The notes under the pieces: generated by a model
Databases searched by the model: none
What the model was told of the DNA's origin: nothing
What the model saw: the letters and a program-made list of their open reading frames with translations, nothing else
Virus record (IMG/VR): IMGVR_UViG_3300025164_000825
Span: 1-23,290 of that record
DNA length: 23,290 nt
Direction: 5' to 3' (one strand)
Origin: a virus
Translations under genes and position numbers: made by a program
Shown: positions 6,611 through 14,313 of the stretch, piece after piece
Layout of the letters: each line of letters starts with the position of its first letter
Position numbering within the stretch: the first letter of the stretch is position 1

Positions 6611-6683
6611 CGCCCTCGCACCCTACTTCCGGCGGAACCGGACACGCGCACCAAAAAGGGTGACAGTTCGGAATGCGAGGGCG
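6611..6683 (-). repeat. Branched inverted repeat (possible three-way RNA junction)
   Basis: A perfect 10-bp inverted repeat CGCCCTCGCA (6611-6620) and TGCGAGGGCG (6674-6683) encloses two smaller hairpins. These are TCCGG-5 nt-CCGGA at 6628-6642 and CACC-6 nt-GGTG at 6649-6662. Together they would fold into a three-way junction on either strand. It sits directly upstream (minus sense) of the tRNA-like elements and upstream of a plus-strand moron gene, so it could be a structured RNA of the same island or a transcription-terminating structure. No T-run follows the closing stem. Confidence 0.4.
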
Positions 6684-6700
6684 ACTTTGCTTCATGTGGG

Positions 6701-6729
6701 CTGACAAGGATTTGGCGAGACGTTCATAT
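6701..6729 (+). promoter_or_regulatory. Weak candidate sigma-70-like promoter for the plus-strand moron
   Basis: CTGACA at 6701-6706 and TCATAT at 6724-6729 are separated by 17 nt. The first is a fair -35 match, the second a poor -10 match. It points toward the isolated plus-strand ORF that ends at 7176. Between this site and that ORF (6730-6870) I see no other gene. Low confidence because alphaproteobacterial-type promoters are hard to recognise by eye. Confidence 0.2.
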
Positions 6730-6870
6730 ACGCAATGTAGTCCCGCCGAGCATTCAGCCCGAATTCGTGCCGCGTATCACGCCCGCGACCGGCTGACGCC
6801 TCTCTAACCGAGACGCGGCGATCGCGCAAGCCCGCGCGTTTCGCACTCGGCCAGAGAAGCGTCCCGCCAG

Positions 6871-7176
6871 TTGCGGTGCGCACGGAGCACCGCTGGAGAA
6901 CGCCTCGGCGTTGATACTATTGAATGCGAAGGTAAGCTTTGGCTTGTGCCGCAATGGCTTGACCCGCAAGTCGAAGGCATGACCATGCCAACGCGAATAA
7001 TATGCCTATCGAACCTGAGGCATCAGAAGAGTCGGTTGAATGGCGTTGACTTCTTACTAACTCGCTCAATTCCCAAAGGCGTTCTTTTTGCCCCCGACCC
7101 GTCAAAATATACAGACGATTTTCTGATTGTTGAAAATCCACCGATACATATCCGGGGCGGAACAGGCGTGAATTAG
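6871..7176 (+). CDS. Lower-GC moron gene on the opposite strand, possibly 5'-truncated
   Basis: This is the only plausible plus-strand gene inside the minus-strand virion block. From about 6905 the base composition drops visibly toward AT. The coding stretch reads TIECEGKLWLVPQWLD, then MPTRIICLSNLRHQ, DFLLTRSIPKGVLF and DDFLIVENPPIHI, which has the look of a real soluble protein. I do not recognise the family. The frame is closed by a TAA at 6805, and the only usable start codon upstream of the conserved part is a TTG at 6871 without a clear RBS; the next ATG (in MTMPTR) would remove about 30 residues. The start may therefore have been lost or replaced when the gene was acquired. It ends 36 nt from the convergent end of the tail gene. 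The opposite strand is also open here (from about 7190), but reads as low-complexity Ser/Leu/Gln. Confidence 0.5.
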   Translation: MRCARSTAGERLGVDTIECEGKLWLVPQWLDPQVEGMTMPTRIICLSNLRHQKSRLNGVDFLLTRSIPKGVLFAPDPSKYTDDFLIVENPPIHIRGGTGVN

Positions 7177-7212
7177 CTTCTAAGCTCTGCATGGCTGGTG
7201 ACTCTATAAAGC

Positions 7213-10200
7213 TCACACCTTCTCGTTGGTCTGAACCGTCGGCACAGCCGCCAGCACCGTCACCGGCCTTGGCGCTTTCGCCCTGAGATGGATACGGCTG
7301 TCCGCTTTCCACAATCCCGGAAACGGCATGGCCGGCTCGTCGAAATGCTCGAAGATCTTGTCGGCGTCCACCACGGCCCCGCCATCGATGACGCGCGGCA
7401 GTGGGTCCAGATGGCCGCTGTCGGAGCCGAAGAAAAGCGCATTGTTGTGGGTCTGGTGGAGCACGAAACCGATCTTGTCCGACCGCTTCATCTGCGCCAG
7501 CGCGGTGCCCGCTTCCGCCGCATAGGCCAGTTTGGTGGATTTCCAGTCGGCGAGGAACCCCTTGCCGGCCACGGCGTGATGCACGGGAACCGACAGCGTG
7601 ATGTCGCCGCCGGTGTCCACGGTGTAGACGGTCTGAACGCCGCCGACATCGGGGGAACGGTCAACGCCGGGGATCGAGCCGGTGTCGTCGGACCAGACCA
7701 CGCAGGATGCGCCGACGAGATGCGCGCCGATGTCAACCAGTGCTGCGGCGCGCCCGGTGTCGGTGTAGCTCTTGGCGCAATCCATGATCCAGGTCAGCCC
7801 GGTGTCGCCTGTGCATTCGGACTCCATCGCCCATTTTTCGAGATAGCGCTTCGTCGCGCCGTTGATGGTGCGGCGCACGTGGTAGAACACGGCGTCCTCG
7901 GAAAGCCCCGGCAGCACCATGGCCTTTTCCACCGTGCCGCCCGTGCCGGTGTCGGTCTGCCACATCGACCAGCAGATGACTTCTTCCTGCGGCTCATAGG
8001 TGAGGATGGCGACGCGGCCATCGCCGAGCACGCAGTGAATCCGGGTGTCGGGCTGGCGCTGCACCGCGATGGAAACGACGCCTGCCGCCAGCAGGTCGGG
8101 CACCAGCAGCGTCAGCTCGAACGCCTCGTAATCGCCAAAGCTGGTTCCCTGTCCGCCGGGGCCGACCATGAACACGCGCTGGCGGGACCGCTGCACCATG
8201 ATGGCGCGGCTGTCCATTTTCACCGCGCGGATATTGGCCGACCCTTGCGTGGCGAAGCCCCGCGCCGAGGAGTTCGCTGGCGTCGGCGGTTCATCCAGCG
8301 ATGAGGAGGTCAGCGCCAGTTCCGCGCCGGCTGTCCCGATGATCATCCGCAGCAGCGAGACGAGGTAATGGATGTTGTCAACCGGCCCCGATCCCAGCGT
8401 GCGGATGATCGGCCCCTTGTCGCCCACGGTGTCCTGATCGAAGCTCTCGTAATCGTCGGCGACCGACAGGAACAGGCTGCCCCCCTGGGCATGACCAAGA
8501 CGCCCGCTATGCAAGGCGACCGCCGTCGGGAAGCCGCGCGATGTGGACCAGTAGCCTTCCTGCCAATTGTCGGTGGGACCGGTGTCGGAGAAGCGGGAGA
8601 GCACCTCGATATCGACATCGGTGTTGGAATTGTAGCCGGTGATGCGGGCGATGCCGGTCACGCCGCCATAATCGTAGCGAACCTTGACGACCGCGACGCC
8701 AGACACGTAGTTGGTCATTCGCGCGCGATAATGGGCTTTCACATTGTCGTCGCGATCAACAATCTTGCGGAAGAACGTGCCGGTATCCGACGCGGCCGCC
8801 GACGGAAATGAAAAGTTGGTGGGGATCTCCTTGAAGCCGGATTCCGGGCCATCAATAGAGCGCTCGATTTGGATTCTTCCCGACCACGTACCGCTGACAT
8901 TGAAGGTGATATTGCGGTCCGACGAGCCTGTGTCATCGATAATGTTGAGAGTGTTGCCGGTATCGGTGAGGGTGATGCCTATGACTTCGATCGGATCGGT
9001 TTTCGCATCGAGCGCGCCAAGCCGCCATTGCCCGCCCTGTCCCTCATGGAACGCCCGGATCAGCGCGCCGACATGGCCGGGATTGAAATACGGCACGTCC
9101 GAATTCAGCGTGGTGTTGCCGGAAAAGTGGCTGACCGACATCTTTGCCTGCGACGAAGCCGTCGGCAGAAACGGCCCGTTGCTTGGCGCATAGTCCACCA
9201 CCGACCACGACCGTCCCGTCCCGCGCCTCTCGATCTTGGATGTCTGGACGCCATCGCAATCGGCATAGACCACATCGGCGGACTGATCATAGCGGATGTT
9301 GGCGAGATCAGCCGCATCCCACGGCGCGGTGATCTCCACTGTGCCGCTGTCGCCGATGGCGATCGAGGACACGATGCGGTTGACGATGGCGTCGGACTGC
9401 AAGGTGATGTGGAAATCGCCGCCTGGCGTGAAGGCAAGATTGTGATAGCCGGTGCCGAGCGAAGTCTCCGACACATAGTCGTCATCGCCGGCCGTCGAGC
9501 CGACCCGGAATACCACTGGCCCCCGCGCCACGGTAATTGCCAGCGAATGCTCGACGCCCAGATCGCCGGTATCGACCACCACCCGCTTACGCGCACGCGC
9601 CAGCGAGCCGATCGCCGAAGCGTTCAGGGTCAGGCCGTTGCTGTCGAATGTGACCTTGGTGTTGGATGCGGTTTCGAACATCTCGATTTCGGAGATGATC
9701 AGCTCGATGTCGGACGAGACCGCAGTAACGTGCATCCGCCAATAGCGCCACGGGCCGGGCGTTCCTGTATCCTCCAGCGTGTAGGTGCGTTTTTCGCTCG
9801 CCCCCCAGCTGATCTCCGAACCCTGGGTGTCCTCGATCGTCCAGCCATTGCCGGTATCGACATCGTTGCCCTGGAGGGACCAGACGCGCGGAGCACTGTC
9901 AGCCTGGCTGCCGGCGATCGATGCGCGGACAGAATAACGGGTGATCGATTTTGGCGAACCGAAATCGACTTTTAACCAGCTTGGCAGCAGATCGACATTA
10001 TCGGGAGCATTCGCCCATTGCGTGGAAACGTTATCGTCAGCGGTCGTCCATGGGGTGGACCCCGACGAGGCTGTGACCGTGACACCGCTGGTGGTCTCCC
10101 CCGTCATCGTCGGGATAGCATCGGTGGCGCTGATCGACGCCGTGCCGCCGGTGGAGGCGTCATTCCATCCAGTGTCGGTGAAGTTGACACTGGCGCCGAC

Positions 10201-10515
10201 GAGCGGACGGCCAAGCAGCGCCAAGGCATGGGCGTCATCGCCAAGCCAGACGCGCATCTTGCCGTGCGTCAGTTCCAACAGCGCGACATCATCGGTCGAG
10301 GCGACGAACTCGATGAACTCCGCCCCGGTGTCATTCAGGCTGGAGCCGAAAAACTTCGTGCCCGGCCGGATGGTCATCGCCCCTTGGGTCTTGGGCAGCC
10401 AGTTGGTGTACACCTCCGCCGAGAGCCGGGTGCGGTCCAGATCGACGCGGGCAAGCGCCTTGGGCGAGAGCAGCCCGCGGTTGAACGAGAGGAATGGCGT
10501 GTTGGTTCTGGCCAA
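7213..10515 (-). CDS. Tail tubular protein B (T7 gp12-like), 1100 aa, with discoidin-like insertion
   Basis: The product starts MARTNTPFLSFNRGLLSPKA followed by SAEVYTNWLPKTQGAM and IRPGTKFFG (residues 33-57). This N-terminal pattern is typical of podophage tail nozzle proteins that sit under the gp11-type adaptor. At about residues 138-281 there is a discoidin (F5/8 type C)-like sandwich: SWLKVDFGSPKSITRYSVR, then RVWSLQGN and PWRYWRMHVTAV with a terminal ISEIEMFE. This suggests glycan or envelope binding. Further on, WQEGYWSTSRGFPTAVALH and GRLGHA belong to the conserved tail-tube core. At 1100 residues it is larger than T7 gp12 (about 794). The protein carries 14 copies of the tripeptide DTG (for example residues 62-64, 114-116, 220-222, 249-251). 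It starts 6 nt after the gp11-like gene. It is the last virion gene before the RNA island. Confidence 0.8.
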   Translation of the reverse strand: MARTNTPFLSFNRGLLSPKALARVDLDRTRLSAEVYTNWLPKTQGAMTIRPGTKFFGSSLNDTGAEFIEFVASTDDVALLELTHGKMRVWLGDDAHALALLGRPLVGASVNFTDTGWNDASTGGTASISATDAIPTMTGETTSGVTVTASSGSTPWTTADDNVSTQWANAPDNVDLLPSWLKVDFGSPKSITRYSVRASIAGSQADSAPRVWSLQGNDVDTGNGWTIEDTQGSEISWGASEKRTYTLEDTGTPGPWRYWRMHVTAVSSDIELIISEIEMFETASNTKVTFDSNGLTLNASAIGSLARARKRVVVDTGDLGVEHSLAITVARGPVVFRVGSTAGDDDYVSETSLGTGYHNLAFTPGGDFHITLQSDAIVNRIVSSIAIGDSGTVEITAPWDAADLANIRYDQSADVVYADCDGVQTSKIERRGTGRSWSVVDYAPSNGPFLPTASSQAKMSVSHFSGNTTLNSDVPYFNPGHVGALIRAFHEGQGGQWRLGALDAKTDPIEVIGITLTDTGNTLNIIDDTGSSDRNITFNVSGTWSGRIQIERSIDGPESGFKEIPTNFSFPSAAASDTGTFFRKIVDRDDNVKAHYRARMTNYVSGVAVVKVRYDYGGVTGIARITGYNSNTDVDIEVLSRFSDTGPTDNWQEGYWSTSRGFPTAVALHSGRLGHAQGGSLFLSVADDYESFDQDTVGDKGPIIRTLGSGPVDNIHYLVSLLRMIIGTAGAELALTSSSLDEPPTPANSSARGFATQGSANIRAVKMDSRAIMVQRSRQRVFMVGPGGQGTSFGDYEAFELTLLVPDLLAAGVVSIAVQRQPDTRIHCVLGDGRVAILTYEPQEEVICWSMWQTDTGTGGTVEKAMVLPGLSEDAVFYHVRRTINGATKRYLEKWAMESECTGDTGLTWIMDCAKSYTDTGRAAALVDIGAHLVGASCVVWSDDTGSIPGVDRSPDVGGVQTVYTVDTGGDITLSVPVHHAVAGKGFLADWKSTKLAYAAEAGTALAQMKRSDKIGFVLHQTHNNALFFGSDSGHLDPLPRVIDGGAVVDADKIFEHFDEPAMPFPGLWKADSRIHLRAKAPRPVTVLAAVPTVQTNEKV

Positions 10516-10521
10516 TGTGGA

Positions 10522-11163
10522 TTACCCGGTAAACGAGCCGCGATTGCCGCGATCGCCGCGCGCGATACGGCCGCCGCGCGCGAGCGTCCACCCGCCAGGC
10601 GGCGGAAAGACCGGCTGCGCCTGATTCATGGCGTCCTGGTTGAGCGCAGCTTTCCGCGCCCGGTCGCGCGCCTTGCCGATGCTCTCCTTCAAGGTCTCGC
10701 TCTGGTTGATGCGCTTGACGCAGCGATGCGCCAGTTCCAGTTCGACAAAACGGGTAAATGCCGCGCCCCAGCGGGTCAATTCCAGCCCAAGGCCGGTGTC
10801 GTTCGAGACATAGCGGATATAGATCGGCGATGAATCCGCCGACCAGAAGCTGGCGTCGTCGTAATAATGCAGGAGCGGAAAGGAAAAATATTCATCCTGG
10901 CTCACACCGATGGTGCGCACCCAGTCGGATGGCTTGGCGAACACCTCGGTAAAACCGAACTCGGGGGTCACGCCGGTATCGGCCTCGGCCTTGATGGTCT
11001 CCATGGCGAAGTTCCAGGAGCCAACGGCGAGGCAATCGGCGACGACGCGGTCATAGTTGGCGACAAGCACCCGGCCCGGTTCGATGGCTTCGCCGGTATC
11101 GCTGAGCGGCCGCTCGCCGATCTCATTGAGCGCCGCGTTGAACAGGCCGAGTTTGGTTGCCAT
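10522..11163 (-). CDS. Tail tubular protein A (T7 gp11-like adaptor)
   Basis: The 213-residue product starts MATKLGLFNAALNEIGERPL and has the landmark string of gp11-type adaptor proteins in order: WNFAM, PEFGF, PSDWVRT, DEYF, PLLHYYDD, YIRYVSND and a C-terminal helical part ending near NQAQPVFPPPGGW. In T7-like virions this protein forms the ring between portal and nozzle. The ATG abuts the TAA of the upstream gene, and the gp12-like gene follows after 6 nt, the expected pair order. It contains three DTG tripeptides (in LSDTGEA, EADTGVT, SNDTGLG), matching the excess in the neighbouring tail protein. The family call is confident by motif pattern. Confidence 0.8.
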   Translation of the reverse strand: MATKLGLFNAALNEIGERPLSDTGEAIEPGRVLVANYDRVVADCLAVGSWNFAMETIKAEADTGVTPEFGFTEVFAKPSDWVRTIGVSQDEYFSFPLLHYYDDASFWSADSSPIYIRYVSNDTGLGLELTRWGAAFTRFVELELAHRCVKRINQSETLKESIGKARDRARKAALNQDAMNQAQPVFPPPGGWTLARGGRIARGDRGNRGSFTG

Positions 11164-11727
11164 TTACGCCGCCGCCTTCGTGGTCTTCCTGATCCATTCC
11201 GCCGCAAGCTCCCGCGTCGGGAAACTGCCGCCGTCGGCGATCACCTGATTGTCCGACTTGCGGATGATGTCGAAGCCGCGCTTGCCGACATTCCATTTGA
11301 CATCGAACATGTCGGATTCGAGCGCCGCGCCGCCGGTCCAGGGCAGTCCGGTGGACAGATCGACCGGCCATGCCCGGCCCGTCTTGGGATGGATGGTGGG
11401 CCCGATGCACTGCACGATCAGTCCGGTTGCGGTCACCGCGCGAACATAGAGCTTGGCATAGAAGGCGTGATCCTCGGTGCCGCAGTCGATGAACGCCCCG
11501 GCGCGGTCGCCCTGGCCGGTGGCGATATTGCGGGCCAGCATGCCGAAGACGTTGCTCCAGTAGCCCGGCTTGAAGACCTCCTCGAAGGGAACGCCGGCCT
11601 GCATGACGTGATCGATGCGCACGCGGGCGAATTCCGATCCCTTGAAGGAACCGGGCTTGGCTGTGTGCGGCTGTTCGGCGCGCGCGGGTTTTTCCGCCGG
11701 CTTGGCAGCCGTCGTGACATTCGACAT
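11164..11727 (-). CDS. Hypothetical virion-cluster protein, 187 aa
   Basis: The start ATG ending at 11727 is preceded by AAGGAA with a 7-nt gap; the longer open frame upstream overlaps the end of the previous gene and has no such signal. The N-terminal 30 residues are Ala/Lys/Pro rich and probably disordered (TTAAKPAEKPARAEQ). A compact domain follows with HVMQAGVPFEEVFKPGYW, NVFGMLARNI, AFYAKLYVRAV and a C-terminal stretch DVKWNVGKRGFDIIRKSDNQ then TRELAAEWI. That last block looks like a small beta-alpha domain. No known family is recognised. It has no DTG tripeptide although its neighbours on both sides do. Position between capsid and adaptor genes suggests head completion or decoration, which is inference. 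Confidence 0.6.
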   Translation of the reverse strand: MSNVTTAAKPAEKPARAEQPHTAKPGSFKGSEFARVRIDHVMQAGVPFEEVFKPGYWSNVFGMLARNIATGQGDRAGAFIDCGTEDHAFYAKLYVRAVTATGLIVQCIGPTIHPKTGRAWPVDLSTGLPWTGGAALESDMFDVKWNVGKRGFDIIRKSDNQVIADGGSFPTRELAAEWIRKTTKAAA

Positions 11728-11797
11728 GCGATTTTCCTTGATTGATGATGGGGGCTGAGGGCGGCCACAAGGACCGCCCCCCCCTTTGGATGAGTGC

Positions 11798-12073
11798 TTA
11801 GCCCGTGTCGCCGATGAGGGTTCCCGGACCAGTCGTGCCCTGCGTCGCGCCGGTATCTTGCACCGGAGCAAATGCAGCGGACCTGATGACCCTCGTCGTG
11901 CCGGCTAGTCCGCCGGCGAAGATCAGGTCGCCGCTATCGACGCCCATATCGCCGGCATTCGCAAAGAACCCGGCAACATCGAGAACCGAACCCGTGTCGG
12001 TGTAGCTCCAGACTTTGCCGCCGGTGATGCCCTGCGAGATGAGCTTCAGCTTATCCTTGGAATAAGTAGCCAT
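11798..12073 (-). CDS. Small virion-associated protein, 91 aa
   Basis: The product begins MATYSKDKLKLISQGITGGK, followed by VWSYTDTGSVLDVAGFF, an aromatic and DVAGFF pattern, then MGVDSGDLIFAGG and TRVIRSAAFAPV. From memory, small proteins that start S-K-D-K-L-x-L and contain x-Y-T-x-D-V-x-x-x-G-Y-F are common just after capsid genes in phages and may be head-decoration or stabilising proteins. It has three DTG tripeptides, the last being the final three residues. It lies 13 nt after the capsid gene. Confidence in existence is high, in role low. Confidence 0.65.
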   Translation of the reverse strand: MATYSKDKLKLISQGITGGKVWSYTDTGSVLDVAGFFANAGDMGVDSGDLIFAGGLAGTTRVIRSAAFAPVQDTGATQGTTGPGTLIGDTG

Positions 12074-12086
12074 GTTTCAGCCCTCC

Positions 12087-12920
12087 TTAGATGGCCGAAG
12101 CGTCATGCAGGAACTGCACGATGCCCGACTGTTGCAGGAGCTTGGCCCCGGTGAAGGACGATGCGCGAGCATAGGAATAATCCTGCTCGTCATTGTAGCC
12201 GATGGCCGTATTCAGGCCCTCGCCGCTGTCGAAGGCGCTTCCCATCGCATCCTGATGATAGAAGGCGCATTTCTCCGAAGCCGTCCCGACGCCGGTGAGG
12301 TTCGGGTGGAAGATGCAGTTGAACCCGGCCCAGCGGCGCACGCGGCGCGTGGGGCCGGTCAGCGGCTTGATCTCCACATAATCCGAGGAGTTGAACTCCG
12401 GGATCTGCATCAGATAGCCGCGCACCGCCGGTGTGAGCACCGCCCACATCTTGTCTTCCTCCTCGACGGGAACCTCGTTCTCGCCGAGCGTGGTCGAAGC
12501 CTTGGCGAAGATCGAAAGACCCGCCGTGGTGGCGCCGCCAAGATTGCTGGTGGCCGTATCGAGCTGCGCGATGATATCGGCATCGATGCGGCGGTTGAGG
12601 ACTTTCTTCGTCGTCTCCTGCATCAGGCGACGCTGGTCGCCCTGGGACTGGAAGATGTTGAAGCGAGTTTTACGGACGAGATCATGCCACTCCGTAAGTG
12701 TCGCGGTCGCCTGCGTCATATCGTCGGCGCGTGCCGGGATAAGGCCGTTAATACCGCGTGTATTCGCAGTCGCGCCGCCGGAACCGGCCACGAGGAACGT
12801 GGCCTGATTGCCTTTGATGACTGCTTCGGTGACGGTAGTCTGGCGCAGCCAGGACATACCCTCTTCAAACGTAGCGACAATTTCTTGCCGATACTGAATT
12901 TGAGCTGCAGATTCTGCCAT
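12087..12920 (-). CDS. Major capsid protein
   Basis: The 277-residue product has a strong RBS, GGAGG with a 7-nt spacer before the ATG ending at 12920. It reads MAESAAQIQYRQEIVATFEEG, with LRQTTVTEAVIKGN, then DMTQATATLTEW, FNIFQSQGDQRRLMQE and DADIIAQLDTATS. The last third has GFNCIFHPNLTG and KCAFYHQDAMGSAF, then DEQDYSYARASSFTGAKLLQ. The C-F-Y-H-x-D-A-x-G-x-A pattern and the terminal KLLQQSGIVQF are typical of the P-domain and end of podophage HK97-fold capsids. Its place after scaffold and portal, and before the tail adaptor, fits. A 234-nt leader without ORF lies upstream. Confidence 0.8.
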   Translation of the reverse strand: MAESAAQIQYRQEIVATFEEGMSWLRQTTVTEAVIKGNQATFLVAGSGGATANTRGINGLIPARADDMTQATATLTEWHDLVRKTRFNIFQSQGDQRRLMQETTKKVLNRRIDADIIAQLDTATSNLGGATTAGLSIFAKASTTLGENEVPVEEEDKMWAVLTPAVRGYLMQIPEFNSSDYVEIKPLTGPTRRVRRWAGFNCIFHPNLTGVGTASEKCAFYHQDAMGSAFDSGEGLNTAIGYNDEQDYSYARASSFTGAKLLQQSGIVQFLHDASAI

Positions 12921-13154
12921 TGAGGCACCTCCGAATACTTGGAAGATGCCGTCCGCTCCGGTTGTCTCCTTCCGATCAAGTCGCGGGTTGTCCTGCCCCT
13001 AAAAGCAGGCGCCGCTTCTCATCCAGGAGCGCGTCGTGACGGTGGATGGGTGATCGCCTCCCCGGCGCCGCTTTCGCGGGTTGTCCGGTCGTGGCAATCG
13101 CTATCGCGGGCGTGGCATTTGCCGCCGCCGCGTCGATTCCGTGGTGGCGCCCAG
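12921..13154 (-). other. Leader region of the capsid gene, no gene seen
   Basis: Neither strand carries a convincing gene here. On the minus strand there is a small hairpin CCTGC-8 nt-GCAGG (about 12992-13009), then GGAAGGAG (about 12970) that resembles an RBS but has no start codon at the right distance. The true capsid RBS GGAGG follows at about 12928-12932. A leader of this length in an otherwise packed operon may hold a promoter or mRNA-stabilising structure for the most abundant protein, but I see no clear -35/-10 pair. Confidence 0.35.
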
Positions 13155-13355
13155 CTAAAATCTCGGGCGCAAGAATAGGGGTACAAGGAGCTTCGAGGAA
13201 AACCCAACACTCCGGCCTGCTGGCGCGGGCGTCGCGGGCGGTTGAGACTCGAAGAATTCCTCAGCGATCAGCGCCGATGCATCGACGGTCTGATCGCGAA
13301 CGAAATGCCGCCAGTTCAGCCGGGACGACGCCATGCGCCTGGCGATGCTGGACAT
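13155..13355 (-). CDS. Hypothetical small protein, 66 aa
   Basis: The ATG ending at 13355 lies two nucleotides after the TAG of the preceding structural gene. The product reads MSSIARRMASSRLNWRHFVR followed by DASALIAEEFFE and a basic, hydrophobic end. Codon use looks like the neighbours. It has no strong RBS (only GGCTAGGC), so translation would rely on coupling. No family is recognised. If it is not real, the span between 13357 and 12921 is a non-coding stretch of about 435 nt before the capsid gene. Confidence 0.45.
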   Translation of the reverse strand: MSSIARRMASSRLNWRHFVRDQTVDASALIAEEFFESQPPATPAPAGRSVGFSSKLLVPLFLRPRF

Positions 13356-13357
13356 GC

Positions 13358-14152
13358 CTAGCCGTTATAGATCATCAGTTCCAGATCCGGCAGCCCGCTG
13401 GAGGTGCTGTCGGCCGAAACCAGTGCGCACAGCGCGCTGTCGGCGAAAACCTGCGGCAAACCAAGCCGGAGCGCGTCGAACACGTCGCCGTCATTAATCG
13501 ACCGCACCCGCATCTCCGCCAGCGGGCGCAGCACCAGCACATTGAACGTTCCCGCGCTCGCGACGCTTCCCGCAACGTTCGTCACCACCTGGATACCGCT
13601 GTCGCCAGCGGCGAAAGGCAGTTGCCAGCAGCGCCCGACCGTCGGCGCGGCGCCAATGCCGGTCGCGCCGGTTGTCGCGCCTGTGTTGCCGTCCTGGTCA
13701 GTATAAGTGACGTTCACCGCCAGATTGCCCGTCGCGGCAGTCACGGTCTCAACCCATAATTCCGTCTGTTTATAATCCGTGCCGGGAAGCCTGCCCGCAT
13801 AAGAAGGCTGCGAAGCCAACGCCGTATTGGCGTTGAAAGCATAGGCGCCAGCCTTGAACAGCATGTCGAACAGCCGGATGCGGCAGGCGACGTTGCTGGC
13901 GAAGGAAAGATTGCCGAGATAGCCGGTGGAGCCGCCGCCAAAGGCGTTGATGACCGGACAGCCATTCGTTGCGTCGGTTGGAACAACGCCAGCCGCCGTG
14001 CTGGAACCGGCCAGTGTTCCGGCGCCGGGGTCTCCGGCAATGTCAAAAAGTGAAAACCAGCCCGCCGCCACCGTGGTGCGCGTGGCGGTTTTCATCCAGC
14101 TTAGCTTCTGCTTGGGTGCGCCAATAAGGCCGTCGAGGGTCGTGATCGCCAT
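13358..14152 (-). CDS. Phage structural protein (head or decoration type), 264 aa
   Basis: The ATG ending at 14152 gives MAITTLDGLIGAPKQKLSWM. From memory, this opening resembles phage proteins that start M-A-x-T-L-D-x-L and then K-x-S-W-M-K-T. Later segments are AGWFSLFDIAGDPGAG, then YLGNLSFASNVAC, RIRLFDMLFKAGAY, TELWVETVTA, YTDQDGNTGATTG and LPFAAGDSGIQVV, and near the end NVLVLRPLAEM. The Gly/Thr/Ala-rich, strand-rich pattern suggests a beta-sandwich surface protein. A longer frame up to 14215 is possible (MLRIYADRS), but the conserved opening argues for the shorter form, though its RBS is weak. It sits between scaffold and capsid genes. Confidence 0.65.
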   Translation of the reverse strand: MAITTLDGLIGAPKQKLSWMKTATRTTVAAGWFSLFDIAGDPGAGTLAGSSTAAGVVPTDATNGCPVINAFGGGSTGYLGNLSFASNVACRIRLFDMLFKAGAYAFNANTALASQPSYAGRLPGTDYKQTELWVETVTAATGNLAVNVTYTDQDGNTGATTGATGIGAAPTVGRCWQLPFAAGDSGIQVVTNVAGSVASAGTFNVLVLRPLAEMRVRSINDGDVFDALRLGLPQVFADSALCALVSADSTSSGLPDLELMIYNG

Positions 14153-14204
14153 TGGATGCCGGGTAAGATTTCGCCTTAAAAGGCTTCTGTCTGCATAAAT
14201 CCGT

Positions 14205-14234
14205 AACATCCCCACTTAATCATATGTCAAGTGG
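14205..14234 (-). promoter_or_regulatory. Candidate promoter with inverted repeat upstream of the capsid-module genes
   Basis: On the minus strand a perfect TTGACA (14230-14225) lies inside an inverted repeat CCACTT/AAGTGG (14234-14229 and 14217-14212) with CATATG near its centre. At 16-18 nt downstream only weak -10 matches (around GTTACG) are found, so promoter strength is uncertain. It lies in the 151-nt gap between the scaffold gene and the structural gene at 14152, one of the few gaps in this operon large enough for a promoter. A host or phage repressor could bind the inverted repeat. Confidence 0.3.
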
Positions 14235-14297
14235 ATAAGCGAATAGCGCCTTTCGATATCGAACCGGCCATTGGCGATAAAACGGTCGCGTTCCACG

Positions 14298-14313
14298 GCG
14301 CGGTTAGCCGCGC
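14298..14313 (-). terminator. Hairpin over the scaffold stop codon, possible attenuator
   Basis: GCGCGG-CTAA-CCGCGC (minus strand, 14313-14298) forms a perfect 6-bp GC stem with a 4-nt loop that contains the TAA stop of the scaffold gene. A short T-run (GTTTTAT) follows only about 15-20 nt later, so it is not a classical intrinsic terminator. It may act as a partial terminator or as a 3' mRNA-stabilising structure between scaffold and later genes. Confidence 0.3.

Noticed and set aside
6917-7190. Minus-strand ORF starting MQSLEANSRLF downstream of the tail gene
   Set aside because: It has no RBS and its composition is Ser/Leu/Gln-rich like a shadow; the plus-strand frame over the same bases looks like a real protein.
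13596-13625. GDSG in the structural protein at 13358-14152 as a member of the DTG set
   Set aside because: It is a different tripeptide and occurs only once there; counting it would blur the DTG observation.
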